DNA of 64,000 nt from NCBI GenBank assembly GCA_034440575.1, contig JAOTOL010001522.1, positions 589,001 to 653,000 on the forward strand. Reading direction: 5' to 3'. Numbering within the stretch: the stretch's first letter is position 1; each line of letters begins with the position of its first letter. This DNA is from Imbricaverruca yamaguchii. Lineage: Eukaryota; Arthropoda; Thecostraca; Neoverrucidae. The position numbers and the translations under genes are program-made. Under the pieces are notes generated by a model. That model saw only the letters and a list, made by a program, of their open reading frames with translations. It searched no databases and was not told where the DNA came from. Below, in pieces: positions 20,956 through 33,328 of the stretch.

Positions 20956-23300
20956 ACCTATCATAATACATAAAATTATTCCAAATACATCATGAGCATG
21001 AATATAATGAAGTGGCAAAACCAAACCAAACATAGTTCCTTTGTTTACTTCATTGAAGTAAACTGTGTGCAAAACTTGCCTCACAGCATCCTAAGGACAA
21101 TACCCATTGTTTTATAAGGCAATCATGCAACTTGTCATCTAGTGCAGGTTTTAATAATTTGAATTTGTTAAATAAAAATGTTTTAAAATTATCCCCTCTC
21201 CCATGTTTTCTTGCATGTAAGGTTAGGCAGCAAATTTGTGCTTTAAGGTGTTTGGGAGTTAAAGGAATTTTAATTCAGATGCCATGTTTTTTAATGTAAT
21301 TTACAAGATGCAACCTATTGTTTTCAGTGCTTGTGCTTACCCTTTGATTGATCATAATGAAAATTACTAGGTACACTGCATTATCCTTGTCACACTGCCA
21401 TTCTCTGTGATATAATTTATCCTTCTTTCACCTGGGGCTTCACATGATTAAGGGGAAATTCATAAATCCATACAGTTCATTCAACACTTCTTCACATAAA
21501 AAAAAAAAATATTTGAATGTTTCTTCAGAAAGCCATGTTTATCAAGTTAATGAAGATGGTGGGCAACTTATTTTCTGTGCAAATGCTTACTTTTCAGGTT
21601 GTGAGCAAAATAATCCCAAAATAAAAATACTTTTTTCAGACAAATTTACTGGTTAGGTAGTAGATATATTGCTCAAGGTATATGTTGATTTTTGTGAATT
21701 TTTTAATACAATGCTTTTTGACATGAGTAAGATGATGTGACTACTTTTTTTCTCCACAAATGATTACATTTTAGTTGGCAAAGAAATTCACAATCATAAA
21801 CTTCACATCACAAATATGGTCAATCACATATAATTATCCATACCAGGTGCATTACAGATGTGATATAGAATATATTCAATGCTTCATGCACTCAATTTTA
21901 TACTCTTGGACACAGAGCCTTATGTTTCTGCCTTATGCTGGTGAATTGTGGTGTAGGGCATGTCAACTATGTTTCTGCCTTAATTGGACATTTATTCCTG
22001 AGTAAGAATACTTGCAGCCACACATGATCAAGCACCCTTTGCTCAAGATTGTAAGTTATTGATAAAGACAGTGCAGCCAATGTTGCATATATTTCATCAT
22101 GGAATGGCCATAAAAATTTGTTTGGATGACTGGTTTTCCAGTTACACTTGGTTAGATATTATGCAATATATTTTATATATTAGGCTATGCTATCTTAGAA
22201 AAAATCACATGTATTCCCAAAAAATTACAACAATAACCATTAGGTACTTTGATATTTTTTTCTGGTTAGGCTAGGTCATGTTGAAATTTATTCCATTTTT
22301 TGGGTTGGGTGGTTATTTGTTTTACAACACATCAACCATTGAGTCATGTAGCATTGCAATCTCTCACACTGATTGGTCGTGGGCAAAGAGTAGTGACAGG
22401 TGAGACTCAAACCCACAATCTTTTGATTGTGAGACAAGCAACCACTTGTCACCTTACTACATTTTTAAAACATTTCTTTTTTGGTATGGCAGGTTGAACT
22501 TAACTCAGCCTTTTTGACATTCTTTTGCTCATAATATGTGAAGTAAGCATTTGCACAGAAAATAAGTGGTTGCATCATCTTATTCACCGTCATAACCATG
22601 GCATTCCCCAACACATTAGATCACAAATTTGATAGTAATATATTCATTTAGGTTATATTAAATTATACATGTTGTCAACTTGACCCCAGAGTATGCTCAC
22701 CAGCAAGAGAATGGCCTAGTGTGGCGGTGTGTTATGTTCCCATATGATATCATTAAGCTTTATCAACGCAATGAACAATGCGACTTTTACACTCCACTAT
22801 TCTGATCAAAATAGAATGCCCTAACTGTGTGAATGCCTGCCAATTTCTGAGAGATAGACATCTGTGAGAGTTCTGAAATACGTTTTATCGCCAAGAGAAA
22901 GGTGTGGGTTGGTGACTACACTACAAAGAAATGCTGCTTGACAGACCGACCTGAAACCATGACAAGTTTTGTGTTTCACCAACTTGTGCCCTGTGCTTGG
23001 AAAAAAAATGGTTGGAACCGGGACCCTCCAGTATTGTTTGGCAATCGTTGACGTCACATGGGCTGGACAATTGCCCAGTCCCATAGGCGCTTCAGCCAAA
23101 CTTCCGTGATTTCTATACGACATTTTCGATCTTGAATACCATCAAAATTGGACAAAGTCGTGCTCATTTGAAAGCTTGAAGAACCTTTTCCACGAATATG
23201 AGCCGTATTTTGTCCTAGCACCAGGTATTTTCGCTTGGGTTCACGCTGACTGCATTCAGGTCGCGCGCCGCAGAAATCACGCGGTGCCACGGGTAGTAAC
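20956..23300. other. AT-rich intergenic stretch; one SINE
   Basis: Upstream flank of the RNF13-like gene. Only short frames and poly-A/T runs are seen, apart from the inverted SINE at 22303-22470. The CpG-rich start of exon 1 gives way abruptly to AT-rich DNA near 20720. Confidence 0.5.
22303..22470 (-). mobile_element. tRNA-derived SINE, decayed copy
   Basis: Inverted copy of the element at 52310-52474: TTTTACAACACATCAACC, GCAATCTCTCACACTGATTGG, GTGAGACTCAAACCCACAAT and TTTTGATTGTGAGAC. Many C-to-T and G-to-A changes make it older than the other copies. Confidence 0.8.
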
Positions 23301-23309
23301 AGTATGATG

Positions 23310-23830
23310 AAACAGGCCGACTGAAGATCACGGCTTGGAAGGACGGGTAGGAGCAAGTAAGATGTAACTGTTGCAGCATAATTCCTCCCCACTCGGTGCA
23401 GAGACATAAACAAGGGTTGGGGCACTTGAGGCATGTTCCTCCCATGGGAAGTTGGTACCCCTCCGGCCAGGAAAGGGCGCCAACATTACATTTAGGTCAC
23501 CGGCGGTGGTACCGATACTGGTCGGAATATATTTACACCGGCGGTGATACCGATACACGCCCTTATCACCCATGTGCAGATATGGAACCTGCTGCTGGCT
23601 TTCAGGATTGTTTTCTATTTTTCATCCATGTACGTCTAGACCAGGGGTGTTTTCAATATATATTTTTAGAGACATGTGCCCCCTCAGTGTTTGCTCAGTC
23701 CACTAATAATTTATATTTTTAACATGGTCATGGAGCAAACGCTCCATCGATGTGGTGCTTCTCATCAACTTCATGTATTTTGCACCCCAAATTATCTATA
23801 GTAATATAATGAATAATATATATATATATA
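23310..23830. mobile_element. Dispersed repeat D, copy 1 (unclassified)
   Basis: Shares GGAAGGACGGGTAGGAGCAA, TCCTCCCATGGGAAG, AACATTA(C/T)ATTTAGG, TTTTCAG(G/A)ATTGTTTTC and CTTCATGTATTTTGCACC with the segments at 25050-25425 and 31040-31195, in the same order. No transposase was recognised, so it is probably a non-autonomous element. It ends at an (AT)n tract near 23818. Confidence 0.65.
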
Positions 23831-23842
23831 TATATATATGGT
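23818..23842. repeat. (TA)n microsatellite
   Basis: Pure TA run of about 12 units next to dispersed repeat D. Confidence 0.95.
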
Positions 23843-23959
23843 TGTATTCTCGGCCATTGTATATATGAAAACGTGCCGGCAATTTCGGAACAGGAGGATG
23901 AGGGTTGAAATCCACTGGCTTCGGAACGCAACGTGAATGTAGTCAAAAACGAAAAAAGA

Positions 23960-24200
23960 GAAAAACTCCACGCATACGTTTTGTTGCATCCCTAAAGATA
24001 AACAAACGCTGAATGTTTCATTAAAATATTTGCATTCGTTAAAGCGTGATGGCTGGTTGAACGTTTTTGGAGGTGACCTCGTTTGACCGTGACTAACTCG
24101 TTGACACTAGATGACCTGACTTAAACATTTTAAAACGGCATGTCAAATTGATGTGGGAAAATGTACGCCAAATTTGAGCGCGCTACCGCGCGCCGTTCGT
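23960..24200. mobile_element. Dispersed repeat C, partial copy
   Basis: TTGCATCCCTAAAGATAAAC, AAACGCTGAATGTTTCAT, TTAAAGCGTGATG, GAGGTGACCTCG and AACTCGTTGACACTAGATGA match, inverted, the left end of the repeat at 45430-46050. Confidence 0.55.
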
Positions 24201-25040
24201 CCTCTATCCGCGAATAACCTGAGGGGGGCGGTTGAAGAGCCCACCGAGACGGGATGGGTTAATCGTTGAAATGGGCTTGGACCTCGAATGTAGAATCCGG
24301 CGCATGAAATATGAGTGTTTCTGTTGTTGGGGAAGGGAAGATAGTGTGAACAGTAGGAACAGCTTCTCCCACAACCTCAAAACATTGCAGCTTGAAGCTG
24401 TGGATTCCTTGGTTTTTCAAGCAGACATTTGGAAGCATCTGGATAAAAAGCTTCATTTTCCCTCTATGCCAGCCTTGAAGGGCTTTCGATAGCACTGACC
24501 ATAAGTGTATCCCAGAGTGAGGCCATATGGTGACCAATCCCCTCCCTGAACTGATGAAACTTCAATTGAAATTGACATGAAATTGAATACCAAGTGTACT
24601 GAAGCTAATAATGTTTGTATGAATACACACATACATGTTTCAGCCCATTTTCAGACTATTTTAGATTAAGGGAAGACCACAGATAGTATTAACGTTCTTC
24701 TCCAACATTACTACCAGGTATTCATACCAAATGCAATTATTTGCTATCAGGAAAAAGTACCTTACATGTCACAAAAACGGTGGTTTTGTGCTTATTCATC
24801 TTTTTAGGGATGCATGACCTCAAATCCTTTTCTTAATAGCGTCTTTTGGACTGCAGTTGGTCCAATTTTTATCACAAGTGCACTCAGTGTGTCTCTTCCT
24901 TTAGGGCTCATGGGTCTCTATGAACCAGCTTATGCAAACAGTGCACCTCAAGGTACTTAGATTTACAGTTTAGGATGTGACCATGTAGAAAGAATGCTAT
25001 AGTGCATATTCACTTTAGTAATAAAATGGCACTAACTATG
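24201..25040. other. No gene recognised
   Basis: Open frames of 86-92 codons overlap on opposite strands at 24232-24537, with no domain and no supporting splice context. Confidence 0.4.
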
Positions 25041-25049
25041 CATGGAAAT

Positions 25050-25425
25050 TCACAAGGCACATGTCATGCCAAATATGTTTACGGGGGCCCTGGGGACATA
25101 TGCTTCCCATGGGAAGGTGGTGCCAATCCCGCTAGGAAAAGGTGCCGGCAACATTATATTTAGGCCACGGGCAGATGTACTGATGCTGGTTGCAATGTGA
25201 CACCCCATCTCCGTTAGCCAAAATCGCTGGCTGCCAGACATGTGTAGACACGGAGCCTGTAACATATTTTCAGAATTGTTTTCCATTTTTAATTCATATG
25301 CGTTGAGACCAGGGGGTTCTTTGATATAATTTTGAGGAGCAAAGGCCCCTTCAGTGTTGGTTCTGTCCCCACGATTTGGCGCTTCCCATTACCTTCATGT
25401 ATTTTGCACCACAATATTTTCTTTA
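25050..25425. mobile_element. Dispersed repeat D, copy 2
   Basis: Same block order as 23310-23830: CTTCCCATGGGAAGGTGGT, AACATTATATTTAGGCC, CTTCATGTATTTTGCACCA. It ends near the TA/TG tract at 25465-25530. Confidence 0.65.
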
Positions 25426-25464
25426 AATTTTAATTAACACCCATGATCCAGATATATTTATGTG

Positions 25465-25468
25465 TATG

Positions 25469-25529
<61 letters not shown>

Positions 25530-25530
25530 A
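25465..25530. repeat. (TA)n(TG)n microsatellite
   Basis: Compound dinucleotide run ending in about 12 GT units. Confidence 0.95.
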
Positions 25531-25880
25531 ATGGTGTAATCTTGTATGCTTGGCAGGGAGCTTAACTCCCCCGATACTAGCTTTCCTCCGTAATACTTTC
25601 AGCCTTTAACATGGGACCATAGGTGGCACTCTCCCTCCCCCCAAACAATAAATTAGGCCCGCCCATTGCTTCATGTATTCACCCTCTCTCCAATCATTTT
25701 CATAATCGTACGACTATGTATGCACATATACATATCATGCATTTTCTACATGCAAATATTCGCTGCGATGCCATCGCCGCATCACCGTTTTGAAACAATT
25801 TCACCATCCTTTTCATATAAGACAGTACCTTTGATGAACACATATGCTAGCTCCATGATATGACTATTAATATTATATAC

Positions 25881-26760
25881 ACGAAACGCGGTCAACGGAG
25901 CAGGCTACACTCTACAGGCTGTCAACAACTAGACTATGAACATTTAATGCACGAAACGCGGTCAACGGAGCAGGCTGCACTCTACAGGCTGTCAACAACT
26001 AGACTATGAACATTTAATGCACGAAACGCGGTCAACTGAGCAGGCTACACTCTACAGGCTGTCAACAACTAGACTATGAACATTTAATGCACGAAACGCG
26101 GTCAACGGAGCAGACTGCACTCTACAGGCTGTCAACAACTAGACTATGAACATTTAATGCACGAAACGCGGTCAACGGAGCAGGCTGCACTCTACAGGCT
26201 GTCAACAACTAGAATATGAACATTTAATGCACGAAACGCGGTCAACGGAGCAGGCTACACTCTACAGGCTGTCAACAACTAGAATATGAACATTTAATGC
26301 ACGAAACGCGGTCAACGGAGCAGGCTACACTCTACAGGCTGTCAACAACTAGAATATGAACATTTAATGCACGAAACGCGGTCAACGGAGCAGGCTACAC
26401 TCTACAGGCTGTCAACAACTAGAATATGAACATTTAATGCACGAAACGCGGTCAACTGAGCAGGCTGCACTCTACAGGCTGTCAACAACTAGACTATGAA
26501 CATTTAATGCACGAAACGCGGTCAACGGAGCAGGCTACACTCTACAGGCTGTCAACAACTAGAATATGAGCATTTAATGCACGAAACGCGGTCAATGGAG
26601 CAGGCTGCACTCTACAGGCTGTCAACAACTAGACTATGAACATTTAATGCACGAAACGCGGTCAACGGAGCAGGCTACACTCTACAGGCTGTCAACAACT
26701 AGAATATGAGCATTTAATGCACGAAACGCGGTCAATGGAGCAGGCTGCAATCCACAGGCC
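25881..26760. repeat. 70-bp satellite, 13 copies with exact period
   Basis: ACGAAACGCG starts at 25881, 25951, 26021 and so on to 26721, every step exactly 70 bp with no indel. Four diagnostic positions vary (CAACGG/CAATGG, GCTAC/GCTGC, AGACT/AGAAT, TGAAC/TGAGC); the last four units alternate in two types, a 140-bp higher-order pattern. The final copy is truncated and diverged where the P-element relic begins. Confidence 0.97.
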
Positions 26761-27586
26761 ATCACAGTGACGTGCCTTCTGCTCTGCTTGTTGGCACCCC
26801 TCCCCCTGACTACAGCTGTCAGCCGTGCACACAGCCGGTGCGGAAGCATGCAGCTGAATGTTTCCATCATTGAGCGGGGGCAGCTACTTCCGTACAGCTG
26901 CGCATGTAGTGCCTCGTACTCTGGCGCCCCGTGACGTGTGCTATCATGGTGGCCAGCACACGCCTGTCGCTCAAGGACCCTCAGCACGACTTTGTGTTAT
27001 CATGTAGGCAGCGCATACTATGCCATACAAGCTCTCTGTTGGAATGTTTAGGCTGCCCACATCGATTTCATCCAGACGGGTAAAACCTTTGAGGCCGATC
27101 AGCGTCTGACAGTCGCATGCTACAAGTTTAGTGCCCTTCGCCAGAACCGTATCACATTGGCCACACTGGTGAACACCGTGACCTTTGTGTTCCAAGTACC
27201 CACTGATGTAAGTCAAAACATTTCGTTGCCTGCGCTGACCTCTGGTGGTGGGGGAGGGGTTGCAGAGGACCCTCGCCGAATTCAACGAACGTCTCCGTGC
27301 AGGGGTAGCGGATCCGCATCGACACCGAGGTCAGTGCCGCCAAAAGGCAATCTACATATTCTTCGCGGTTACCGTGTATTGCTACCGTGTATTGCTGCAA
27401 CACGCTGTTGATCGCGCCTGACGGAACTGGGTGGGTTCAGGCTTACAGTTGTCGCCACTAGCCTGCCGCACAACACCGAAGAAGTTCTCAAGAGCATCCT
27501 GACACAGGCGCCGAGTGGGGAGGACAGACAGTCGGTCCTTCGCAGACCTCCACAGCAGCAGAACGGCGCTGGTTGTCTGCTGCTGT

Positions 27587-27798
27587 TCTTGGAGCAGAGC
27601 CTCCGATCTTCCAGACGGCGAGCCACTCACTTAACTCTGACAAGATCTGAGAATGGCTAGTTTCCGTACGATTAGAGAATCTGCATCTGCATTCGCCTCG
27701 CAGTTCTTGGAGCAGAGCCTCCGATCTTCCAGTTGGCGAGCTACTCACTCACTTCTGACAAGATTTGAGAATGACTAGTTTCCGTACGTTTAGAGAAG
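27587..27798. repeat. 119-bp tandem duplication in the transposase relic
   Basis: GGAGCAGAGCCTCCGATCTT starts at about 27591 and 27711; both copies continue through GACAAGAT(C/T)TGAGAATG to TTTCCGTACG. Confidence 0.85.
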
Positions 27799-28289
27799 GG
27801 TCGTCTGTTGTGACACTTCTCCTTCAGGCTGCTGTTCAGTACGTCGAAAACGTCGTTGAGCGTCTGCAGGCCACAAGCGGTGACCTTGCTCCGCGGGGCT
27901 GGAAGCTCTGCCGAAAGAATTAATTAAAATTACAGGATAAACACCAATAACATGATTCTTGTGTAACGACTCAGATGTTACCACTTCGTAAGAAAAATGT
28001 TTATGAGGAAATTAATCACATGACGAAAGATCATTCCCAGAAATTCGTAGACAAAGACATCACATGACAACAGTTGTTAGCAGACGGCAAGACGCGCTAC
28101 AAACAATAAAGATAAAGCCAAACCAATAATGTTGTCCTACCTTTTCGACACCAAAACACTCTGGGGCGTGTGTGTCATAGCGTGTGTGTGTAAAGTCAAA
28201 AACCATGACTTGCAAAATGTTCAAGTGCAAGCATTTGTCCTAGACTTAACACGCGCCCTGGAACTTAACTAGACTTAACACCTAGACTT

Positions 28290-29010
28290 AGCCAACTCTT
28301 AACACGCGCCCTGGAAGGGGGGGCAAATCCACCCACCCCTCCGATTTTTCGTAGATAACTTCAGATTTTACCGGCCGATATACGTCATTCTTTGCGTACA
28401 TGCTTATAAATGACCGGCGCGTTGTTTAAAGAAAGAACAATTAAAATCAACCGAAAATGTTTCGAGTTAGGGGTCACTAAAGCCAAACAATGTTCTCAGC
28501 GTCAGACCACAAATGTCGGCGCTGATGCGCTTCCCGTATATTGGCAAAAAGGAGGTGTTCTTGGTAAACCTAGCGACTTGTTTGGTGTACATTGTTATGT
28601 TACATTGTTTCAGTCATGTCAGGTCACCGAGGTCAAGTCAGGTCAAGTTTATGACAGGTTAACACGCCCTGGTGTGGGTGGCGAAATCCGCCCGCCCCTC
28701 CGGTTTTTCGTACATAACTCTATCTTGTCCCGGTCGATTTACGCCAGTTTTGCGTACCTACTTGGAAATAACCGGCGCATTGTATAAAGGAAGAAAAATG
28801 AAAATCGACCGACAACTTTTCAAATTAGAGCCCGTTAAAGTAAAAGCAATTCGCAGAGCCAGACACAAAAATCGGCACTGATGCGCTTCCCGTATATTGG
28901 CAAAAAGTAACTGTTCTTGACAATACTAGCGACTTGTTTGATACATTTCGTTATGCTATATAATTTAAAAGTCATGTTAGGTCGCCGAGGTCAAGTCAAG
29001 TCAAGTTCAT
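28290..29010. repeat. Two diverged tandem copies of a 367-bp block
   Basis: Both copies (starting about 28295 and 28662) contain ACACGC(G)CCCTGG, CGCCCCTCCGGTTTTTCGTA, TTTGCGTAC, ACCGGCGC, then CTGATGCGCTTCCCGTATAT and TAGCGACTTGTTTG. The block interrupts the P-element relic. Its class is unknown. Confidence 0.8.
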
Positions 29011-31039
29011 GACAGACTAATAGAACCAAACGTGGTCAGCTGTAATGCTGTCAAAAATGCAAATGACTATCATGCGATTGATGTCGCTTTGCATGTTACT
29101 CCTTACACATCCTGAAATCTACTGTTTGTCATTGTGTGTCTAAGCGTTTCCATACCTTATTCATCCATTTCACTCCTTTCTTTGCGAAGCCGACTGTGCC
29201 AAACTGCCCAACGGAGCAGTCGGGAGGGCAGCCCGGTTCCGGTAACTGGAGCAGACAATGACCTGTTAAAGTGTTCCTATATAGGTGACCTGAGGTCAAA
29301 TGGCTGATCTGGCATCTGTATTGCATTCTTAGTAATGTCCAAAACATCATTAATGCCAATTTCGGAGCATTAAAACACAATCACAGCGATCCATAATAAT
29401 GACGAGCCAATCCACGCAAAACCAGACAATTTTGCAATTTTGACCTCATTTGACCTTGAAGATATTGATCTAAGGTCATAAAATTTGCGCACAATATATT
29501 TTACTATCGTGTCCATCCATCCTGCGAATTTCGTTGCTCTAGCTTCAGTAGGAGCCGAGATCGTAGGGGGGGGGGGCGGAATCCGCCCCCCTCCAGTGCG
29601 CGTAATTTTCCGAGGCCCTCTAGTTAACAGTGCAATTATGGCTGCTTAGTTGAGTCATGCACTGCACCCACTCCAACACACTTACCAACGTCAGTATAGA
29701 GCGGACTACAGAGCGGCTGAGGACCTGCGTGGCGAAGTTCACATTCATTCTCTTGCAGGCGCCCAGCATGGCATGCGCCTCCTTCAGCCTTGGTGCTACG
29801 CGTACGGTGCGAGGCCGGTCCAGCTCGTAAAATACCTTCACGTGATTTTAGCTCATCACACCTCCATCTACTTCTACATCGTACTTAACAACTACTTAAA
29901 CAGACAGTTTCTGAGGAACTTGATCAGGTGAGGCTGGTCAAACAGGGCGATGATTTTGTCGCCGTCGACTTCAAAGAATGGGTGCTCCACATCGGGCCCC
30001 ATCCTTTTTGCCCCTGGTTTGTTTTAGCAATATCGCAAACTAGACCAACAACACCACCTTGGTCCAGCCTCCTTCAGTTTCTGGACGCAGATCTTGTGAT
30101 GTTGCTCCAGGCAGCAGCTGTTGTTGGCCCTGGACTGTAGGAGAAGCCTACTGGCTGCTCCACTGGCCGCCGATACCGCGAACCATGAACGTGGGGACGG
30201 AGGTTCAGAACGTACATACATACCACATGCAATAAACGCGTTGCTGTAGCTTTGTTTCACTTGCTGAATATCCACGGTGCATGACCATGGAGGTTCAGAA
30301 AATAAGTACATACCACATGTAATGGACGCATTGGTATAGTTTTTAAAAGTAAAAAAAAACCTTAGCATTATCTAATAAATGAGTGTAAAGTACACCCGTG
30401 TCATAAACTACCAGACTAAGCTTTCAGCATGAGCAAGGAACTGATGGAAGATAGGCTCTGGAGCCGATTGCTCTGAAGCCATAGGCCTTGGGCCTGGGGC
30501 TTTTGATGACTTGAAGGGTTGTATTATGCCCTGAATCCATCTGCTATAATTTTATTTCGATTATGTCAATGGCTCAGGAATTATACCCTCGGGTACTTCT
30601 GGATTGTCACGCTGCAAGGTTATGCTCGGTGGTCGATAACTATGTTAAATGTCATAAAAAAATATAAATATCCAGGCATTTTTCTTTTGAACTCGCAAAG
30701 GTCCAAGGAATCAAATTCCGACAAAATTTATCATTCGTGATGCATGATAGAAAGGTTATCCCATGACCTCAAGTCACGTGACCTCCGGTGACCTGGATGC
30801 CCTCCATGATCTTTTTAATTGATCGGATGGAAGGACCGTATTTTTTGCTTGACAGTAGCAATAGTAAATAAAAAAGAGTTTTTTTGCAAATAAAAATCAA
30901 GCAACTTTTTTTTATTTTGCTACAAATGCTCGTTTACTGGGTGCAAACGTTGCCATCTTTCAATCTTTTCGTGGATTGAGCTTCTAACTCTGTCAGGCCA
31001 AGCTGTCGGCGGAGCCCAAGCCGAGAAAAGGTCCCTGAT

Positions 31040-31195
31040 CTGCTGGACATGGTCCAAGCGTCCTGGGAAGGACGGGTAGGAGCAAGTAAGAGATAACTGT
31101 TGCAACACAGTTCTTCCCTACCAAGTGTATGGGTGGAAACAAGAGTGGGGGCAATGGGGGGCATGTGCCTCCCATGGGAATGTGGCGAGTTTGAA
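31040..31195. mobile_element. Dispersed repeat D, copy 3 (5' part)
   Basis: GGGAAGGACGGGTAGGAGCAAG, TAACTGTTGCAACACAGTTC and CCTCCCATGGGAATGTGG match the first 130 bp of copy 1 at 23310. Confidence 0.65.
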
Positions 31196-31199
31196 TGTG

Positions 31200-32720
31200 G
31201 TGAGTTCGAGATGCCCGGATAAATTGTATCTTCCTGAGTATTCTACATTTACTGCATAATTATTTGCAATATGGAGAGTGCTCTGCTTTATTTCTAAAAG
31301 TGACTATGCATATGTTTTAATCGTCTCAGACCCCGGAGCTCGCTCTACATACGCATGAACCCATTGGATTCATCTTACTTGGCATCATATATCCTAAACG
31401 GACTGACTACTCTTGTATTAGAGCAATGTCGTATCCGTTCCATGTAAGTGTTAAGATATGTTGGAGTTCATGGGAAATAAAAGACGTTGCTGCCAAGGCA
31501 ACATCAGAGCTTCCTTCCTCAGTTAGTACAAAGTTTCGACAGCGAATGTGTTCACTGTAATGAACTCGACAACTTTAGGAGATTGTCAGCAGCTTTGTCT
31601 GCAGAGAAACGGTGTACCAAGCTACCAGGCTACACTGAATCAAGCTAAACCAGATTCAGGATGCTAGCAGCCAGCGGTTCCGAAGAATAGAATGGAAGAT
31701 GACTACGTAGACTACGTATCGATCATATATACTAAACCCATGGTGCTTTTTACAGGGAATCAGTGAGACCGATGTACAGCCCATGGTGCTGGTCTTGCAC
31801 ATATCTTAATTCCACTCGACAGATATATTTTCAGCATCTAGTATCGATATGTGAACGATATGTATCCGAATGTGAACTCCCATATTTGATATATTAGATG
31901 TTTTAGCATTCCTAAACTTCACTAAAGTGCATGTTGTGCATGTCTCACGCTGTCCCTCCCACCATCGGTAGAAATATCCCTCGCTGTTCTCAAATGAAGC
32001 TTCTTTCAGGTCTAAGTACACGGGATATTTTGGTATCGCAGCTAAAACAGGTCGGATGAACAGTTGCTTTTGCCCAGTGTCACATGACATACTTTATTGT
32101 ACAGCTCCAGAGTGCCGCACACGTATCGCCGGCGTCATCTGCCACACATGCTGCTCATCGCTGCTTCAGAGGATGATGTCCTGGTGATGGCCAGCGAATT
32201 CATTGAAGAGGAGCTGTGAGCACCACAGTATTCTGTTTATTTGCCAAATATATTCCACAAATTTACCATAGAAACAGGTATGCCTTTGCATCAAATATCG
32301 TCGTCATTTCCATCTTCGCTACGTCACACGCAGACAACAATCCTGGACTTCGACAAATGCCTGGGAATAATGTTCACTTGCGAAGGCGTAAAGGAGACAT
32401 CGGGAACTCCAAGGATTTATGCGGAGAGGAAGCTCAGGTAAAACGCAAATTATTTGCCAGTTGTTTTCCACACCTCGCTCTGTGCCTCCTTTATCCCCAA
32501 ACATATATGTTGGAACAACCTATGGGGTACGGAGGAGAAACCTGTCACAGTGATGTTTTCTGCCATCTCCAAACCTTCTTCAAGCGTGATGGGACTGTCG
32601 GAGAGTCCCAGTCCGACAGCTGGAGATAGTTCTGTGAAAATGTGATTTAAATGTGACACAGTGAGAATGTGATTTAAATGCGAAATAGTGAGAATCTCAG
32701 CTAAGGTGCTGGTTGAGCAA
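31200..32720. other. Short open frames of unknown meaning
   Basis: Frames of 90-137 codons exist on both strands (plus 32216-32629, minus 32090-31806 and 32725-32450). None shows a domain I recognise, and the longest two overlap antisense, so at most one can be real. TGTGATTTAAATG is repeated twice near 32640-32680. Confidence 0.35.
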
Positions 32721-32725
32721 GACAC

Positions 32726-32935
32726 CTAACACTTTAACGGTGGCGGTGGCGCGCCTGCCTCCGCCCGTGCCCGGCGGTACGGGGCGTGGTAACCGGGCTC
32801 ACGCACGGGGAGCACCAGCGGCGTGGGCGGGGGCGGCGGTGCGGGGGCGCCTCGTGTTGTGAGCGCGTGCTGCTGCTGAGTGTGCCTCTGCGGCTGCGCG
32901 ACCAGGGAAATCCGGTGGTGGCTTCGGGTCGCCAT
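32726..32935 (-). CDS. Possible coding start, proline-rich, in a CpG-rich island
   Basis: A minus-strand ATG in near-ideal context (CCGCCATGG) opens a 69-codon frame: MATRSHHRISLVAQPQRHTQ, then a PAPPPPPTPLVLPVREPGYH segment and a stop at 32726. The surrounding 32730-33290 is the most GC- and CpG-rich part of the middle of the window, as expected for a promoter/first-exon region. No domain is visible and no donor was chosen. It could equally be noncoding GC-rich DNA. Confidence 0.3.
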   Translation of the reverse strand: MATRSHHRISLVAQPQRHTQQQHALTTRGAPAPPPPPTPLVLPVREPGYHAPYRRARAEAGAPPPPLKC

Positions 32936-33328
32936 GGCGGAGGAGCCGGGGTCCGGCCCGGGACGCGATGGCGCGAGGTTCTGGGTGTAATGCGCTATCC
33001 ATCAGTGACCAGGCTGAATACCGATGGAGATTGTGTCTGAAATACAGAAACTGAAGCCAGGAGACTCGGGTTCGCAAGCGAGCAGTAAAGCGTAGCCTAC
33101 ACTACGGATCCTGCCCTCGGAGCCTACACTGGTGACAACGGTGGGATTCTGCGTGCGTCCCTGCTGCGGTCGAGGTGCCCGCTGTTTCTGGTGGTTAGCG
33201 AGCGCTGGATTGCGGCTACTGGGAGCACGGACGGTGGCGCTGCCCGCGGCGCTCAAGAGCGAGCTACCGTTCCCCTGTTCTGGCGCAGTGCCGTGCTGGG
33301 GGGAACACGCGGCTGCGCTGGCTTCGAT

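Larger units (their letters stand above)
26970..30190 (-). pseudogene. P-element / THAP9-type transposase relic
   Basis: Minus-strand segments appear in the order of P-superfamily transposases: PVGFSYSPGPTTAA (about 30160), LVCDIAKTNQ (about 30045), FFEVDGDKIIALFDQPHLIKF and LRN (about 29930-29990; the FDPPHLLKxxRN block with a catalytic Asp), VNFATQVLSRSV (about 29730), LNDVFDVLNSSLKE (about 27835), RRLCQDALENFFGVVRQASG (about 27490; normally LNQDxLENFFxxxR), and NVLTYISGYL (about 27200; the domain-closing YxxGY block). Frameshifts at about 30070, a 1.7-kb interruption (28000-29600) and a 119-bp tandem duplication at 27587-27798 break it. No N-terminal THAP zinc finger and no terminal inverted repeats were found. 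It can no longer encode a working enzyme. Confidence 0.8.

Noticed and set aside
23728..23989. Tyr-Ile repeat frames
   Set aside because: They are translations of the (TA)n tract.
25881..26760. CRISPR-like regular repeats
   Set aside because: Units are head-to-tail 70-bp satellites with no spacers, in a eukaryotic setting.
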